NCBI RefSeq assembly: GCF_028622115.1
Contig: NZ_CP097263.1
Coordinates: 6,882,001 to 6,946,000, forward strand
Source: Kutzneria chonburiensis
GTDB taxonomy: Bacteria > Actinomycetota > Actinomycetes > Mycobacteriales > Pseudonocardiaceae
Length of the DNA stretch: 64,000 nt
Reading direction: 5' to 3'
A program made the translations under genes and the position numbers. The notes beneath the pieces were generated by a model. The model was not told the origin of the DNA. It worked only from the letters and a program-made list of their open reading frames with translations, and made no database searches. Shown here one piece after another: positions 63,114-64,000 of the stretch (positions within the stretch are counted from its first letter, which is position 1; every line of letters begins with the position of its first letter).

Positions 63114-63431
63114 GTGCCTCTTCCCTCGCTTGGACGGAAAAAAGACGGTAGACACCGCGAACCGGCCCGTGAGCAGCAGGAAGCCGCTCCGGACCACGAG
63201 CTGGAGAACTACCTGGCCGCGCTGTCGCCCGAGGGCGACGTCGAGACCACCGGGTCCGGCCGCCGCTTCGGCAACGCGCAGGTCTACCAGCTGCGGCTGT
63301 CGCTGACCGCGAACGAGCAGCTGCGCGAGCTGGCCGCCATGCACCAGACCTCCCCACTGGCCCTGGCCCAGGAGTGGATCACCCAGCGCCTGGCCTGGGA
63401 GTCCCAGAACAACCAGCAGAACCACTACTGA
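63114..63431 (+). CDS. Small hypothetical protein
   Basis: 105 residues from GTG 63114. The first 45 residues are charged and disordered-looking (GRKKDGRHREPAREQQEAAPDHELENYLAALSPEGD in pattern). The second half (AQVYQLRLSLTANEQLRELAAMHQTSPLALAQEWITQRLAW) is helical and resembles ribbon-helix-helix-like or small-regulator segments (QLRLSLTANEQLRELAA). A hairpin terminator follows. Possibly a small DNA-binding protein, not assigned. Confidence 0.65.
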   Translation: MPLPSLGRKKDGRHREPAREQQEAAPDHELENYLAALSPEGDVETTGSGRRFGNAQVYQLRLSLTANEQLRELAAMHQTSPLALAQEWITQRLAWESQNNQQNHY

Positions 63432-63440
63432 GTGGTCTCC

Positions 63441-63463
63441 GTCGGCCGGCGCTGCCGGCCGAC
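63441..63463 (+). terminator. Terminator hairpin
   Basis: A perfect 10-base stem GTCGGCCGGC/GCCGGCCGAC with a 3-base loop, 10 bases after the small gene. Confidence 0.75.
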
Positions 63464-63707
63464 GCCCCCGGACCCCGCTGATCAGCCTCCCGCGGCCACT
63501 CGGCCCAGCTGACCCGCCGGTCCCCCCACCACTGACCAGCCCGGTCCGGCCCACCGGCCGCGCCACGGCCGACCCGGCCCCCGCTGGTCGGTCGATGGAC
63601 CTCACGCACACGACCTTCCCGTGGGCCGAACGGGTGTGCCCGGCCGGCGGCCTGTTCTTGCCCGCCAACCGGCCCCCGGCCCGTCGTCGCTCGCATACGA
63701 TCAAGAT

Positions 63708-64000
63708 GTGCCGACGCTCCAGCTCCGTAGGAACGACCGGCGTCGGCATCTGGTGGTGTGCGGGGACAACCCGCTGACCTTCCGCCTGGTCGACGAGCTG
63801 ATCAATCGGTACGACGAGGACGTCACCGTCATCCTGCCGTCCAAGCAGGCCAACTACGGGCCGCGGATCGCGCAGCTCAGCCGGGTCAAGGTGATCGAGG
63901 CCGCGACCCCGGACAGCGCGGCGTTCCACGCGGCCAAGCTGTCGACGGCCCGGGCGCTGGCGCTGCTCGGCTCGGACGACGCCGGCAACATCCACGCCGC
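63708..64000 (+). CDS. TrkA-N / RCK-type NAD-binding protein, 3' truncated
   Basis: 97 residues are visible before the window ends. HLVVCGDNPLTFRLVDELINRYDEDVTVILPSK is a Rossmann NAD-binding strand-loop-helix (VVCGDNPLTFRL), followed by VKVIEAATPDSAAFHAAKLSTARALALLGSDDAGNIHAA, the TrkA-N pattern ALALLGSDDAGNIHAA seen in RCK domains of K+ channels and transporters. Start GTG 63708; no ribosome site, but a TACGAT box lies 7 bases upstream, suggesting a leaderless transcript. The rest, likely a second RCK domain, is outside. Confidence 0.8.
   Translation, partial: MPTLQLRRNDRRRHLVVCGDNPLTFRLVDELINRYDEDVTVILPSKQANYGPRIAQLSRVKVIEAATPDSAAFHAAKLSTARALALLGSDDAGNIHA

Overview
The window is high-GC DNA from an actinomycete. 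Most starts are GTG or ATG, and neighbouring genes often overlap by 4 bases (ATGA, GTGA, TTGA). Mycothiol synthesis (mshA with a YbjN partner), an F420-type nitroreductase, an XRE-hbhA-DUF2516 block, an SCO6745-family protein and a DUF2505 protein all point to Actinomycetes. The overall gene set suggests Pseudonocardiaceae, but no rRNA is present to confirm this.

Layout. 1-5.3 kb: small unknown proteins, a GNAT acetyltransferase, and a two-gene unit of a STAND/NB-ARC ATPase with a RHIM-like N-terminus and a DUF218 protein. 5.4-8.3 kb: a large beta-helix (pectate-lyase-like) protein. 8.4-14.1 kb: a PTS-dependent dihydroxyacetone kinase system (channel, DhaK, DhaL, a frameshifted enzyme I, and divergently an IclR regulator facing DhaM and HPr) with the same candidate operator in front of both arms. 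14-18 kb: an ECF sigma factor with its membrane partner, a DUF4265 protein, a remnant of an AMP-ligase gene and a G-rich tandem repeat. 18-34.9 kb: mostly housekeeping genes (frameshifted acyl-CoA ligase, DUF4349 lipoprotein, F420 enzyme, mshA, L,D-transpeptidase, murB, purU, hbhA block), interrupted by one IS30-family element flanked by inverted copies of a quasi-palindrome. 35-47.7 kb: methyltransferase, sugar-phosphate isomerase, a membrane NACHT ATPase, a PadR/ABC exporter operon, a second ECF sigma factor, an aminotransferase and a DUF445 protein.

47.8-60.1 kb is a nearly complete polysaccharide locus on the minus strand. It holds an initiating sugar-phosphate transferase with an unusual repeat-rich N-terminus, a Wzz-like chain-length protein, an O-antigen-ligase/polymerase-like protein, a Wzx-like flippase, five glycosyltransferases (one frameshifted) and a GNAT-aminotransferase fusion. 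Coordinates and overlaps suggest one or two long, translationally coupled operons. Beyond it lie tRNA-Glu, tRNA-Asp and tRNA-Phe with strong terminators, a 1.3 kb stretch without a convincing gene, and the start of a TrkA-N/RCK protein cut by the window edge.

Three genes (enzyme I, acyl-CoA ligase, a family-2 glycosyltransferase) are each broken by one small indel. In two the change is a base missing from a run of five G/C, so assembly error is as likely as real decay. The most unusual items are the RHIM-like STAND unit, the IclR-linked split Dha-PTS system and the polysaccharide locus with its fusion protein and repeat-bearing transferase.
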